Part shown: in pieces, positions 34,711 to 44,065 of the stretch
How the letters are laid out: each line of letters begins with the position of its first letter
Position numbering within the stretch: position 1 is the first letter of the stretch
Assembly: GCA_947501025.1 (NCBI GenBank)
Contig: CANMUM010000001.1
Location: 124,001-188,000 of the forward strand
From: an uncultured Paracoccaceae bacterium
Lineage (GTDB): Bacteria; Pseudomonadota; Alphaproteobacteria; Rhodobacterales; Rhodobacteraceae
DNA: 64,000 nucleotides
Reading direction: 5' to 3'
Made by a program: the position numbers and the translations under genes
The notes under the pieces: model-generated
What the model was told of the DNA's origin: nothing
What the model saw: the letters and a program-made list of their open reading frames with translations, nothing else
Databases searched by the model: none

Positions 34711-36018
34711 ATGACCACCACACGTTTTGCACCAAGCCCAACAGGCTATATCCATATCGGCAATTTACGGACTGCGCTTTTTAATTATCTCATCGCGCGG
34801 CAAGCGGGTGGCAAGTTTATCTTGCGCATTGACGACACTGACAAGGAACGGTCAAAGCAAGAATATATCGACCAGTTGCAACGCGATCTCGAATGGTTGG
34901 GCATCACATGGGATCGTATGGAGCAGCAATCCACCCGTCTTGATCTCTATCATGATGCGGCACAAAAAATGCGCGATATGGGTAAATTTTATGAGTGCTT
35001 TGAAAGTCCGACGGATCTTGACCTTAAGCGTAAAAAACAACTCAATATGGGCAAGCCGCCCGTTTATGACCGCGCTGCGCTTGGTTTAAATGACGAAGAT
35101 AAAAACGATTTGCGCAAAACCCATGATGGTTATTGGCGCTTTATGCTCGATCATGAGCGTATCGAATGGAATGATGGGATTTTGGGCGATCTTTCGATTG
35201 ATGCTGCAAGTGTTTCTGACCCTGTGCTTATTCGCGCAGATGGTCAAATTCTCTATACGCTTGCGAGTGTTGTTGATGATACAGATATGGGTGTGACGCA
35301 TGTTGTGCGCGGTTCCGATCACGTCACAAATACGGCGACGCAAATCCAAATTATCAAATCACTTGGTGGCAATGTGCCAAGTTTTGCTCATCACTCGCTT
35401 CTCACAGATGCCCAAGGTGGTGCGCTTTCTAAACGTATTGGTTCGCTTTCTATCAAAGATTTCCGCGAAAATGGCGCAGAACCGATGGCTATCGTATCGA
35501 TGATGGTTGCGCTTGGATCAAGTCAGCCAGTTGTTTTGGGCAATAGCATTGATGAGCTTGTCGCGAATTTTGATCTCAAGAATTTTGGTTCGGCACCTAC
35601 GAAATTTGACCCTGAGGAAGTCGAGCGCCTTTCGACGAGCTGGTTACGTGCAGCGCCACTCGCTCAAGTGGAATCTGATCTATCGGACATTCCTCCCGAG
35701 CATCGCGCAGATTTTTGGGCGATGGCTTCTCAAAATGTTGAAAAACGGGTTGATATTAAGGAACTTTGGGATCTCATATCTAAGCCCATAACACCGATGA
35801 TTGATGAAGCTGATAAAGAATTTATCGAAACTGCAATGAGCTTGATGCCCGTTGGGCCTTGGGATGACACAACATGGAAAACATGGAGTGGCGCTGTGAA
35901 AGACGCAACGGGTCGTAAGGGCAAGGAGCTTTTCTTACCACTTCGAAAAGCGATTATGGGCAGAGAGCACGGACCGGATATGGGTAAATTTATGAATCTA
36001 AAAGGAAGGTTTCATTAA
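34711..36018 (+). CDS. gltX: Glutamate--tRNA ligase
   Basis: Class I aminoacyl-tRNA synthetase charging tRNA-Glu, and in bacteria lacking GlnRS also tRNA-Gln. RFAPSPTGYIHIGNLRTALF contains the HIGH-type motif HIGN (15-18), and LSKRIGS (about 239-245) stands for KMSKS. At 435 residues it belongs to the shorter GltX type; alphaproteobacteria usually carry two gltX genes and this resembles the one with the MTTTRFAPSPTG start. AGGAG precedes the ATG. The gene is followed after 45 bases by the secretion ABC transporter. Confidence 0.94.
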   Translation: MTTTRFAPSPTGYIHIGNLRTALFNYLIARQAGGKFILRIDDTDKERSKQEYIDQLQRDLEWLGITWDRMEQQSTRLDLYHDAAQKMRDMGKFYECFESPTDLDLKRKKQLNMGKPPVYDRAALGLNDEDKNDLRKTHDGYWRFMLDHERIEWNDGILGDLSIDAASVSDPVLIRADGQILYTLASVVDDTDMGVTHVVRGSDHVTNTATQIQIIKSLGGNVPSFAHHSLLTDAQGGALSKRIGSLSIKDFRENGAEPMAIVSMMVALGSSQPVVLGNSIDELVANFDLKNFGSAPTKFDPEEVERLSTSWLRAAPLAQVESDLSDIPPEHRADFWAMASQNVEKRVDIKELWDLISKPITPMIDEADKEFIETAMSLMPVGPWDDTTWKTWSGAVKDATGRKGKELFLPLRKAIMGREHGPDMGKFMNLKGRFH

Positions 36019-36063
36019 CCTACAGCTTGTATATAGTATTCATTAAAACCGAGGTGAATTTTA

Positions 36064-37794
36064 TTGGAAACGACTGAAAAAAGAAATTCGTGGCTTTCGG
36101 GCTTTCGACTCACATTTCATGGTGGGGCAGGGGCGCTAAAAGACATATTTTTGTTTAGTGTCTTTGTGAATCTTCTCATGTTGACGGGGCCGATTTTTAT
36201 GCTGCAAATATATGATCGTGTGCTCTCTTCACGTTCAATTCAGACATTGTTGGCATTAACAATCTTGGTGGCTGCTCTTTATACCATTATGGGCTTGATT
36301 GATTTTGTACGCATGCGCATGATCTCGATGATGGGGCGCAAACGAGTTGCATATTATGAGCCATATGTTTTTGGTGCCCAGATGGAACCTAAGCTTTGGG
36401 GAGCGATTTCAAAAAATACGACAGCATTTAAACTTCTTGATAAATTTGGTATTATTTTTCAATCAGGAGCCCTTATGGGGTATTTTGATGTGTTTTGGAT
36501 TCCAATTTATCTCGGGGCTATATATTTTCTGCATCCCATTTTAGGTATAACTGCATTATGTGCAGCTATATTTTTGATCTCAATTACTTTGCTCCAGCAA
36601 ATGACTACGAGAAAGCAGCAGAAAGAATCGATGGCGATAGAGCAGATGGCCTTCGACTTTGCCAATGAAGCGACTGAGGGGCGCGAAGTTTTGGCGGCTC
36701 AGGCCATGGGTCCAGCATTTCAAAGCCAATGGGTTGAATATAGACAAAATGCAGCGAATGGCCAAAACTCGACATCTCGTGTGATGAGTTTTTTCACGAG
36801 CCTTTCAAAATCCATGCGATTGCTTATCCAATCTATGATGCTGGCTCTCGGTGCGTATCTTGTTATCCAAGGGTCTATCAGTGCAGGTTCAATTATTGCA
36901 GGTTCAATTTTGCTAGGTCGTGCGCTTGAGCCTATTCAGAGTATTTTGGGTCAATGGTCGAATGTTCAAGCCGCAAGCCAAGCAATGGATTATTTAGATG
37001 CTTTGGTAGAAAAACAGCCTGATATTGAACAGCCTATGGAATATCCCAACTTAACCTCAGATCTTGAGCTTAGTGGCGTCTCAGTTATTAATAGCAAACG
37101 TAAATACATTATTGCTCAAGTTTCAGCCAAGTTACCTGCTGGGCAAGCTCTTGGGATTATTGGCCTTTCAGGCTCAGGTAAGTCCACTGTAGCAAAAGCC
37201 ATATTGGGTCTCGTTCCCATTGCTTCTGGTGAAGTGAAGCTTGGTGGTGTCAATCGGGCGCATATGAGTGCAGAATTTTTTGGAAAAAAAATTGGTTATT
37301 TGCCACAAGATGTCCAATTGTTTTCAGGAACAATTGCACAAAATATCGCACGCATGAGCAAGTCATATTCAGATGAGGATGTGATTGCTGCTGCAAAATC
37401 GGCACATGTTCATGAACTTATTTTATCGCTAAATGAGGGATATGATACCGTTATTTCTGCTGGAAAAACTACTTTATCGGGTGGTCAGCGGCAACGAATT
37501 GCACTGGCGCGCGCTTTATATGGCGATCCATTGCTGCTGATCTTGGATGAACCGAATTCGGCTCTTGATGATGAGGGAAGCAAGGCTCTAAACGCGGCAA
37601 TCGCAAAACTCAAAGCAAGAGGTGGCACTTGTGTGATTATGACGCATCGGCCAAGTGCGATTGCAGTTACGGAGCAGTTGCTTGTGATAGAAAATGGTCG
37701 CGTAAAGGCCTATGGGCCACGTGATAAAGTATTGAAAGCACAAGTTAAAAATGCTCAAACAATCCAGAAGACAGCACAAAAGGAAGGATCATAA
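36064..37794 (+). CDS. prtD: Type I secretion system permease/ATPase (PrtD family)
   Basis: Inner-membrane ABC exporter of a type I secretion system, fusing a six-helix membrane domain (about 20-310) to one ATPase domain. Walker A GLSGSGKS is near 368-375, the signature LSGGQRQRIALARAL near 472-486 and Walker B LLLILDEP near 491-498. There is no C39 peptidase domain, as expected for PrtD-like exporters of RTX or protease-type substrates. The TTG start has GAGGTGA upstream. It overlaps the HlyD-family gene by one base. No substrate or TolC gene is visible in the window. Confidence 0.92.
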   Translation: METTEKRNSWLSGFRLTFHGGAGALKDIFLFSVFVNLLMLTGPIFMLQIYDRVLSSRSIQTLLALTILVAALYTIMGLIDFVRMRMISMMGRKRVAYYEPYVFGAQMEPKLWGAISKNTTAFKLLDKFGIIFQSGALMGYFDVFWIPIYLGAIYFLHPILGITALCAAIFLISITLLQQMTTRKQQKESMAIEQMAFDFANEATEGREVLAAQAMGPAFQSQWVEYRQNAANGQNSTSRVMSFFTSLSKSMRLLIQSMMLALGAYLVIQGSISAGSIIAGSILLGRALEPIQSILGQWSNVQAASQAMDYLDALVEKQPDIEQPMEYPNLTSDLELSGVSVINSKRKYIIAQVSAKLPAGQALGIIGLSGSGKSTVAKAILGLVPIASGEVKLGGVNRAHMSAEFFGKKIGYLPQDVQLFSGTIAQNIARMSKSYSDEDVIAAAKSAHVHELILSLNEGYDTVISAGKTTLSGGQRQRIALARALYGDPLLLILDEPNSALDDEGSKALNAAIAKLKARGGTCVIMTHRPSAIAVTEQLLVIENGRVKAYGPRDKVLKAQVKNAQTIQKTAQKEGS

Positions 37795-39086
37795 TGAAAC
37801 GTGATGAATTGCGAAATATGCGTTTTATTGGTTATGGTACTCTTATTGTGCTTGTGGTTACATTTGCAATTTGGGGCACAACGTCCAAGCTCAGCGGTGC
37901 GGTCATAGCATCAGGCGCCCTTGAGGTGGCTTCATATCGCCAAATCGTACAGCACCAAGAGGGCGGCCAGATTGAGGAGTTGTTGGTCACGAATGGTGAT
38001 GTTGTTACAGCAGGCGATGTCTTGCTAAGCCTTGATGAAAGCCAGCTTCGCCCTGAATATGAAATCTATAACCGCCTATATATTGAGGCTCTCGCTGAAA
38101 AAGGTCGATTGATTGCCGAGCGTGATAATTTGAGCGCGCCTGTATATCCAGAAAGTCTATTAGCTTTAGGAAATGACACGCCAGAAGCGATTGAAATTAT
38201 GGCTTCACAAGATGGATTGTTTGAATATCGAAATGAAGCGATTTCGCGTGAAATCGAATTATTGGGTGAACGCAATGAGCAAGCCCAGCAACAAATTGAT
38301 GGTTCTGTAGCAGAGCTTGAAGCTCTCGAAACACAATTGCAATCCCTTCAGAGTGAACTCAACCGCAATAGAAAGCTTCGCAAGCAAGGGATCGTTGGCT
38401 CAGGTGTTGTATCCAATATGGAACGCGAGCTTTCCAGTCTTCAAGGATCTAAAGGCAAGCTTGAAGCATCGATTGCATCCATAAAAGACGAAAAATCAGC
38501 AATTGAGATTGAAGTTTTAAAGCTAAAAGCCAAACCAAGAGAAGAAGCGATTACAAGGCTGAGAGAGCTTGAAAGTAGTGAAGTCGAATTATATCAAAGA
38601 CGATCTTCTATAGGTGATCAATTAGAAAGAATGACGGTTCGCGCTCCAATTTCGGGTATTGTTTATGGTATGAGTATTTTTAATTCAAATACGGTCATTA
38701 GTGCAGGTGAGCCACTTTTGTTCATCGTTCCTGATGGTGAGCCGCTTGTTGTGCGCGCGCGGATCTCGTCTGCTGATATTAATGACGTCTCGGTGGGGCA
38801 AATTGCTGAACTTAAGTTCCCGGCATTTAATCAACGCACCACACCTTATATTGGTGGTAATGTGAAAACGGTCTCGGCCGATGCGTTTACCGATGAGCAA
38901 ACCGGTTCTCGCTATTATGAAATAGAGGTGCAACCCGAAGAGGAGATTTTTGAGAAACTGGGCGGCGCGAAACTCGCGGCAGGGCAGCCTGTTGAAGTGT
39001 TCGTCAATACAGGGTCACGTACATTTTTGGATTATTTGCTTAAGCCGATCAAAGATAACTTTGCCCGTGCATTCCGCGAAGACTAA
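37794..39086 (+). CDS. prtE: Type I secretion membrane fusion protein (HlyD/PrtE family)
   Basis: Periplasmic adaptor linking the ABC exporter to an outer-membrane TolC-type channel. One N-terminal membrane helix (about 12-30) is followed by the biotinyl-lipoyl segment VQHQEGGQIEELLVTNGDVV (53-72), a long coiled coil (about 140-265), the returning lipoyl half (MTVRAPISGIVYGMSIF) and a beta-barrel domain. Length 430 is usual. Its ATG overlaps the prtD stop (TAATG), so the two are one operon. Its stop is three bases from the convergent Atm1-like gene. Confidence 0.92.
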   Translation: MKRDELRNMRFIGYGTLIVLVVTFAIWGTTSKLSGAVIASGALEVASYRQIVQHQEGGQIEELLVTNGDVVTAGDVLLSLDESQLRPEYEIYNRLYIEALAEKGRLIAERDNLSAPVYPESLLALGNDTPEAIEIMASQDGLFEYRNEAISREIELLGERNEQAQQQIDGSVAELEALETQLQSLQSELNRNRKLRKQGIVGSGVVSNMERELSSLQGSKGKLEASIASIKDEKSAIEIEVLKLKAKPREEAITRLRELESSEVELYQRRSSIGDQLERMTVRAPISGIVYGMSIFNSNTVISAGEPLLFIVPDGEPLVVRARISSADINDVSVGQIAELKFPAFNQRTTPYIGGNVKTVSADAFTDEQTGSRYYEIEVQPEEEIFEKLGGAKLAAGQPVEVFVNTGSRTFLDYLLKPIKDNFARAFRED

Positions 39087-39089
39087 GAG

Positions 39090-40886
39090 TTAATCCTCAG
39101 CTTGTTGTTGCGCCCACATATGGGCATAGCGACCTTCGGCTTTGATCAGTGCGCTATGTGTTCCTCGTTCAGAAATTTGGCCTTTTTCAAGTACAAGGAT
39201 TTCATCAGCATGAACGATTGTAGAAAGGCGATGTGCGATCGTCAGCACTGAGCGGCCATGAGACATAGCTCGAAGCGCATCTATGATGCCGGCCTCGGTT
39301 TCGCTATCAAGCGCTGATGTGGCCTCATCCAAGATCAAGATTGCAGGGTTTTTAAGGAGACTTCTCGCAATGCCGACACGCTGCTTTTCACCACCTGATA
39401 GCTTTAGGCCACGCTCGCCAACGGCTGTATCATATCCATCGGGCAGCGAGATAATGAAGTCATGGATCTGTGCAGATTTTGCCGCATTTTCGATGTCATC
39501 TCTGGTTGCATTGGCGTGACCATAGCCAATATTGTAGCCGATTGTGTCGTTAAACAACACGGTGTCTTGGGGAACAATACCGATATTTTCACGAAGGCTT
39601 TTTTGCGTGACTTCAGAAATATCTTGGTCATCAATCGTAATTTTACCAGCTTGTGGATCATAGAAACGATATGCCAAACGCGCCAAAGTTGACTTGCCTG
39701 AACCCGATGGCCCCACAACCGCAATCGTCTTGCCCGCTGGAATGTCGATAGATAGATTATGCAAAATTTTGCGGTTGTTATCATAGTGGAAGTCAATGTT
39801 TTCGAATTTGACAGCGCCCTTTGCAATTTTTAACGGCGTGGCTCCTTCAATGTCTTGAATTTCGGGGGTTTGCTCAAGGAGATGAAACATCTCAGCCATA
39901 TCGATTAAGGCCTGGCGAATTTCGCGGTAAACGGTTCCAAGAAAATTTAATGGTGCCATAATTTGAATCATATAGGCATTCACAACCACAAATTTACCTA
40001 CGCTCATTTGGCCAGCATCCACATCAATAGCCGCAAGGATCATCACACTGACAAGCCCTAAGGTGATGATTGCGGATTGTCCAAAATTCAAAAGCGCAAG
40101 TGAGTTCGCGGTTTTTACAGCGGCATCTTCATAGCCCTCCATTGCAAGATCATAGCGCGAAGCTTCACGTTTCTCTGCTGAGAAATATTTGACGGTTTCG
40201 TAATTGAGAAGGCTGTCCAGTGCTCTTTGGTTCGCACGCTGATCAGCTTCATTCATTTGCTTGCGGATTTTGACGCGCAGTTCCGTTATCGAGAATGTGT
40301 ACCAAATATAAAGGGCCACAGTCACGACAATAACAATGAAATATGTCCAGCCAAACATAAAGAGGAAGATAATGGAAACACCTGATAGCTCGATAATCAA
40401 TGGGCCTATTGAAAAAAGCAAGAAGCGCAATAAAAAATCTACACCTTTCACGCCACGCTCAACCACACGGATCATCGCACCTGTTTTGCGGGTCAGATGA
40501 TAGCGCAAAGATAAGGCGTGGATATGGTTGAAGGTTTCAAGTGCCAAACGGCGCAATGCGCGCTGACCAACGCGGGAAAATAGAAAATCGCGCAATTGCC
40601 CGAAACCGACACTTGCAACACGCATGACCCCATAAATAATTATAAGGGTCGTGACCCCCATTGCCATCCAAAATCCTGCCCCCGCATTTTCAGGGGCAAG
40701 TCTATCAACGGCATAGCCAAAAAACAGCGGCACAAAGAATGTGACAACTTTTGAAAGGACCAGCGCGAGCAAGGCGAACACAACCCGAAAGCGCATCGAG
40801 ATCTCATCACCCCATAGATAGGGGGCGACCTTACGAATGACTGACAATCCGTTTTGATCGGGATCAGGGGCTGGGGCTTGTGTCAT
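39090..40886 (-). CDS. ABC transporter of the Atm1/HMT1 type
   Basis: Homodimeric half-transporter related to mitochondrial Atm1 and Novosphingobium Atm1, exporting glutathione-linked metal or sulfur compounds. Six membrane helices (about 30-320) precede the ATPase domain with VVGPSGSGKSTLARL, the signature LSGGEKQRVGIARSL, ILILDEATSALD and the switch histidine IAHRLST. The N-terminal VAPYLWGDEISMRFRV is characteristic of the Atm1 subgroup. Length 598 is typical. It is convergent with the HlyD-family gene and is transcribed alone. Confidence 0.9.
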   Translation of the reverse strand: MTQAPAPDPDQNGLSVIRKVAPYLWGDEISMRFRVVFALLALVLSKVVTFFVPLFFGYAVDRLAPENAGAGFWMAMGVTTLIIIYGVMRVASVGFGQLRDFLFSRVGQRALRRLALETFNHIHALSLRYHLTRKTGAMIRVVERGVKGVDFLLRFLLFSIGPLIIELSGVSIIFLFMFGWTYFIVIVVTVALYIWYTFSITELRVKIRKQMNEADQRANQRALDSLLNYETVKYFSAEKREASRYDLAMEGYEDAAVKTANSLALLNFGQSAIITLGLVSVMILAAIDVDAGQMSVGKFVVVNAYMIQIMAPLNFLGTVYREIRQALIDMAEMFHLLEQTPEIQDIEGATPLKIAKGAVKFENIDFHYDNNRKILHNLSIDIPAGKTIAVVGPSGSGKSTLARLAYRFYDPQAGKITIDDQDISEVTQKSLRENIGIVPQDTVLFNDTIGYNIGYGHANATRDDIENAAKSAQIHDFIISLPDGYDTAVGERGLKLSGGEKQRVGIARSLLKNPAILILDEATSALDSETEAGIIDALRAMSHGRSVLTIAHRLSTIVHADEILVLEKGQISERGTHSALIKAEGRYAHMWAQQQAED

Positions 40887-40993
40887 GAAAATTTCCTATG
40901 TCTCAACACACATATGAATTCCAGCAAGGCTTGTCTAGGCGGGTGAGGGATTAATAAGAATGTAACTCAGATTCATGATGATGAATGCACCAT

Positions 40994-41022
40994 TTGAGAC
41001 TTGCTCAATTTTATGCTATGAT
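40994..41022 (+). promoter_or_regulatory. Strong sigma-70-like promoter upstream of carD
   Basis: TTGAGA (40994-40999) and TATGAT (41017-41022) are separated by exactly 17 bases. Transcription from here would give a leader of about 170 bases before carD. This is one of the best sigma-70 matches seen by eye in the window. Confidence 0.6.
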
Positions 41023-41200
41023 TCGGACATATTAACGAATTTGGAGAATCTGTGTGATATTCACAAAGACAATAAGTAAAAGGCATTTTGAAAGCGGTAC
41101 ATTTGTACATTCTCTAAACGTTAAATAAAACTCCCACCACTTTCATTAAGTTTAAGCGCTCGCGCTTGATTTTTTGGAGCGCAATAAAAAGGAATACCAG
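41023..41200 (+). ncRNA. Structured carD leader, possible attenuator or small RNA
   Basis: Between the promoter and carD lie three symmetrical elements: TGTGATATTCACA (41053-41065), GTACATTTGTAC (41097-41108), and a small GC-rich hairpin AAGCG-CTCG-CGCTT (41154-41167) followed by GATTTTTT, which looks like a weak terminator. The gap from 40887 to 41200 contains no convincing protein gene. The leader might end as an RNA of about 145 bases or regulate carD read-through. Confidence 0.35.
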
Positions 41201-41713
41201 ATGAGCAAAAACAAACTCGCATTTAAGCCTAATGATTTTGTCGTATATCCAGCACATGGTGTTGGTAAAGTTGTCTCCATCGAAAAAAACGATATCGCGG
41301 GCATCGAAATGGAAATGTTTGTGATTTCTTTTGAGAAGGACAAAATGACTTTGCGTGTGCCAACGAACAAGGCTGAGTCAACAGGCATGCGCAATATTGC
41401 GTCAAGTGATGTGATTACGAAAGCGATGACGACACTTAAAGGTCGCGCGAAGGTGAAGCGCGTTATGTGGTCACGCCGCGCACAAGAATATGAGCAAAAA
41501 ATCAATTCTGGTGATTTGATCTCTATTGCTGAAGTTGTCCGTGATCTTCACAAGCAAGACGAAGGCAAGGAGCAATCTTACTCGGAGCGTCAACTTTATG
41601 AGGCGGCACTTGAGCGTTTGACACGCGAGCTTGCAGCTGCAAACAGTCAAGATGAAGCTGCGACGCAAGAAGAAATTGATACCGTTTTGGGCAATCGTAC
41701 AGCCGCTGCTTAA
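41201..41713 (+). CDS. carD: CarD family transcriptional regulator
   Basis: RNA polymerase-binding protein that stabilises open promoter complexes, especially at rRNA promoters. The N-terminal CarD/TRCF RNAP-interaction domain (about 8-65) starts FKPNDFVVYPAHGVGKVVSI, and a helical DNA-binding domain follows (about 70-160), with MWSRRAQEYEQKINSG. The ATG at 41201 is chosen over a TTG at 41174 because it gives the conserved start and has AAAGGA upstream. Length is 170 residues. A strong promoter and a structured leader precede it and a strong terminator follows. Confidence 0.94.
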   Translation: MSKNKLAFKPNDFVVYPAHGVGKVVSIEKNDIAGIEMEMFVISFEKDKMTLRVPTNKAESTGMRNIASSDVITKAMTTLKGRAKVKRVMWSRRAQEYEQKINSGDLISIAEVVRDLHKQDEGKEQSYSERQLYEAALERLTRELAAANSQDEAATQEEIDTVLGNRTAAA

Positions 41714-41720
41714 AACCAAA

Positions 41721-41748
41721 GGCTCCCAAGTTCTGGGAGCCTTTTTTT
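41721..41748 (+). terminator. Rho-independent terminator after carD
   Basis: A perfect eight-base stem GGCTCCCA/TGGGAGCC with loop AGTTC is followed by seven Ts. It starts eight bases beyond the carD stop. Confidence 0.92.
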
Positions 41749-41758
41749 AGGAAGAAAA

Positions 41759-42187
41759 TTGAAATTTAGATCCAATAAAGACGTCATATCGCGTATTGAA
41801 CACTATCCAGATGGCATTCGTGATAAGCTGCTCGCGATTAGGAAATCTATAGAAACTATTGCCACATCTATCGATTCTCAATGTGAATGTGTTGAAACGT
41901 TTAAGTGGAATGAGCCCAGCTATACATCAAAAATATCTTCGACAATCCGTATGGATTGGAAAGAAAAGAACCCAGAACATTATTCTTTATTTTTCAATTG
42001 CCAATCTCGTATCGTTGAAACTGCGAAAGGGCTGTTTGATCAAGACTTTGTATATGTTGGCAATCGCGAAATTCGCTTTAATATTCATGATGATCCGTTC
42101 AAAACGCCGTTTTTACCGTGTATATTGAGAGCCGCTCTTGAGTATCATATCGTTAAGTCTGACCCATTGCTAGGAATGGGCCAGTAG
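41759..42187 (+). CDS. DUF1801 (YdhG-like) domain protein
   Basis: Small cytoplasmic protein of 142 residues with the DUF1801 pattern: an N-terminal helix leading into ETFKWNEPSYT, a central HYSLFFNCQSRIVE strand pair, and a C-terminal FLPCILRAALEYHIVK helix. Members have no established function. The TTG at 41759 sits just behind AGGAAG, directly after the carD terminator, so its promoter is unclear and it may depend on read-through. It is convergent with the TRAP permease gene, four bases apart. Confidence 0.75.
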   Translation: MKFRSNKDVISRIEHYPDGIRDKLLAIRKSIETIATSIDSQCECVETFKWNEPSYTSKISSTIRMDWKEKNPEHYSLFFNCQSRIVETAKGLFDQDFVYVGNREIRFNIHDDPFKTPFLPCILRAALEYHIVKSDPLLGMGQ

Positions 42188-42191
42188 GACT

Positions 42192-44063
42192 TTAAAAGCT
42201 TAAATCTAAATCAAGTTCAAGTTCGGAGCCAAAGCTGTCGAGTTGCTCTGTGACAACGGCTTCATCCACAACAATCGCATTTTTCTGATAATGCATAACC
42301 ATTGATGGCATGAAAATTACCACGACAACCATGATCACTTGAATGACAACAAATGGCAGGGCGCCTTTGTAAATCTCGCCTGTTGTAATTGGAGCCGTTT
42401 CAATCCCAGTTACCTCGTCAACATAGGGCTTATTAGGGGCAACAGACCGCATATAGATCAGTGCAAAGCCAAATGGCGGCGTTAAGAAGCTGGATTGGAG
42501 GTTAATCGAGAGGATGATCCCAAGCCATATAAAGTCGATGCCAAGGATCTCTGCCGCAGGGAGCAGCAATGGAACCGCAATAAATGCAATTTCAAAGAAA
42601 TCCAAGAAACAGCCAAAAATGAAAATGACCACTGATACAAGAAGTAAGAATGTGATTTGATCACCTGTGACACTTGTCAGAACATCTTTCACCCAATGGT
42701 GACCTGATACGCCATAAAAAGTGAGAGAGAAAACACGCGCACCGATTAAGATGAATAGCACGAATGCAGAAAGCTTGGCCGTTCTTACGAGCGCATCATT
42801 GATGATGTTGAAGTTTAGGCGATTTTCGTCTCCAGATGCCCAACGCTTCATAGCTGCAAGACCAAGAGCGCCGATAGACCCCATCGCGCCGCCTTCAGTT
42901 GGTGTAGCTACCCCCAGAATGATTGTTCCAAGGACAAGGAAAATCAGAAAAAGCGGTGGGATCAAAACAAAGGCTGTCGCACGCGCAATTGGCGAGAGCA
43001 GAGCATTGCCGGATGATTTTTCCATGAGGCTGTCAGCAACGGCTGCAACAAAGACAATCGACATCCAGAAGAGGAGGGAAACAACCACGAACTCGTCCGT
43101 TGCAAGCGGGCCAACATCTTCACGTTTAAGTGCGCTCATAAATCCTGAGCCGTATTGTGTTGTTAAGAAATATGCGAGGATTGTGGTGATGATCATGAAG
43201 ACAAGAAGCGAAAGAAGCCCTCTACCACCATTAGATTTGCGGTATTTAATTGCGTCTTCTGGAAGCCCAGGGGCTGCATCAGGTTTTATCATTGAGAATA
43301 TGAAAACCCAAAGTGCATAAAGCAATGTGATCGTGATTCCAGGTATAAATGCGGCTGTATACATGTCGCCAACAGAACGGCCAAGTTGATCGGCCATAAT
43401 GATGAGGACAAGTGATGGCGGAATGATTTGAGCAAGTGTTCCTGATGCTGCAATCACACCTGTGGCAAGTGTACGATCATAGCCATAACGGAGCATGATC
43501 GGTAGTGAAATCAAGCCCATCGCAATCACCGAGGCCGCCACAACACCCGTTGTCGCTGCAAGTAAAGCGCCCACGAATATAACGGCATAAGCCAATCCAC
43601 CACGCACAGTTCCAAAAAGATTGCCGATTGTATCAAGCAAATCCTCAGCCATGCCAGAGCGTTCTAAAATAAGCCCCATAAATGTAAAAAATGGGACAGC
43701 AAGTAGGGTTTCATTGCTCATAACACCATAAACGCGGTCAGGCATGAGCTTAAATAGTGCAGGGGTTAATTCACCAAGTTGAATGCCGATAATTCCAAAT
43801 AGCATGCCAACAGCCGCAAGTGTGAATGCGGTTGGATAGCCCAATACGAGCATCCCAGCCATACAGAAAAACATGACGGGAGCAATGTTGTCGCGTAGCC
43901 AATTTGCAAATCCACCCGAAGTGCCATCAGCGGCGAAAGCAGGGTCAAAAAATACGCCATATAACATGACAAGTGCAATTGAGAGTGCGAAGATAACCGG
44001 CAAGAGCAGGATTTTTTCTAAGGTTAGCGTCTTGCGCATGCCACGTGTTTCAAAATTTTGCAT
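42192..44063 (-). CDS. dctM: TRAP transporter large permease (DctM family)
   Basis: Main sodium-coupled translocation subunit of a tripartite periplasmic transporter. The protein is 623 residues, about 190 longer than classic DctM. Extra membrane segments are inserted in the middle (about 275-400), as in the subclass often labelled mannitol/chloroaromatic TRAP. Characteristic stretches are PFFTFMGLILERSGMAEDLL, IIPPSLVLIIMADQL and SFLTPPFGFALIYMRSVAP. GGGAGAAC precedes the ATG. It follows dctQ by two bases and is divergent from the binding-protein gene. The substrate cannot be read from the permease. Confidence 0.92.
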   Translation of the reverse strand: MQNFETRGMRKTLTLEKILLLPVIFALSIALVMLYGVFFDPAFAADGTSGGFANWLRDNIAPVMFFCMAGMLVLGYPTAFTLAAVGMLFGIIGIQLGELTPALFKLMPDRVYGVMSNETLLAVPFFTFMGLILERSGMAEDLLDTIGNLFGTVRGGLAYAVIFVGALLAATTGVVAASVIAMGLISLPIMLRYGYDRTLATGVIAASGTLAQIIPPSLVLIIMADQLGRSVGDMYTAAFIPGITITLLYALWVFIFSMIKPDAAPGLPEDAIKYRKSNGGRGLLSLLVFMIITTILAYFLTTQYGSGFMSALKREDVGPLATDEFVVVSLLFWMSIVFVAAVADSLMEKSSGNALLSPIARATAFVLIPPLFLIFLVLGTIILGVATPTEGGAMGSIGALGLAAMKRWASGDENRLNFNIINDALVRTAKLSAFVLFILIGARVFSLTFYGVSGHHWVKDVLTSVTGDQITFLLLVSVVIFIFGCFLDFFEIAFIAVPLLLPAAEILGIDFIWLGIILSINLQSSFLTPPFGFALIYMRSVAPNKPYVDEVTGIETAPITTGEIYKGALPFVVIQVIMVVVVIFMPSMVMHYQKNAIVVDEAVVTEQLDSFGSELELDLDLSF

Positions 44064-44065
44064 TA

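Noticed and set aside
42721-43320. A 199-codon frame opposite dctM
   Set aside because: Antisense to conserved membrane segments; the basic, Ser/Arg/Lys-rich product is typical of a reverse frame of a hydrophobic gene.
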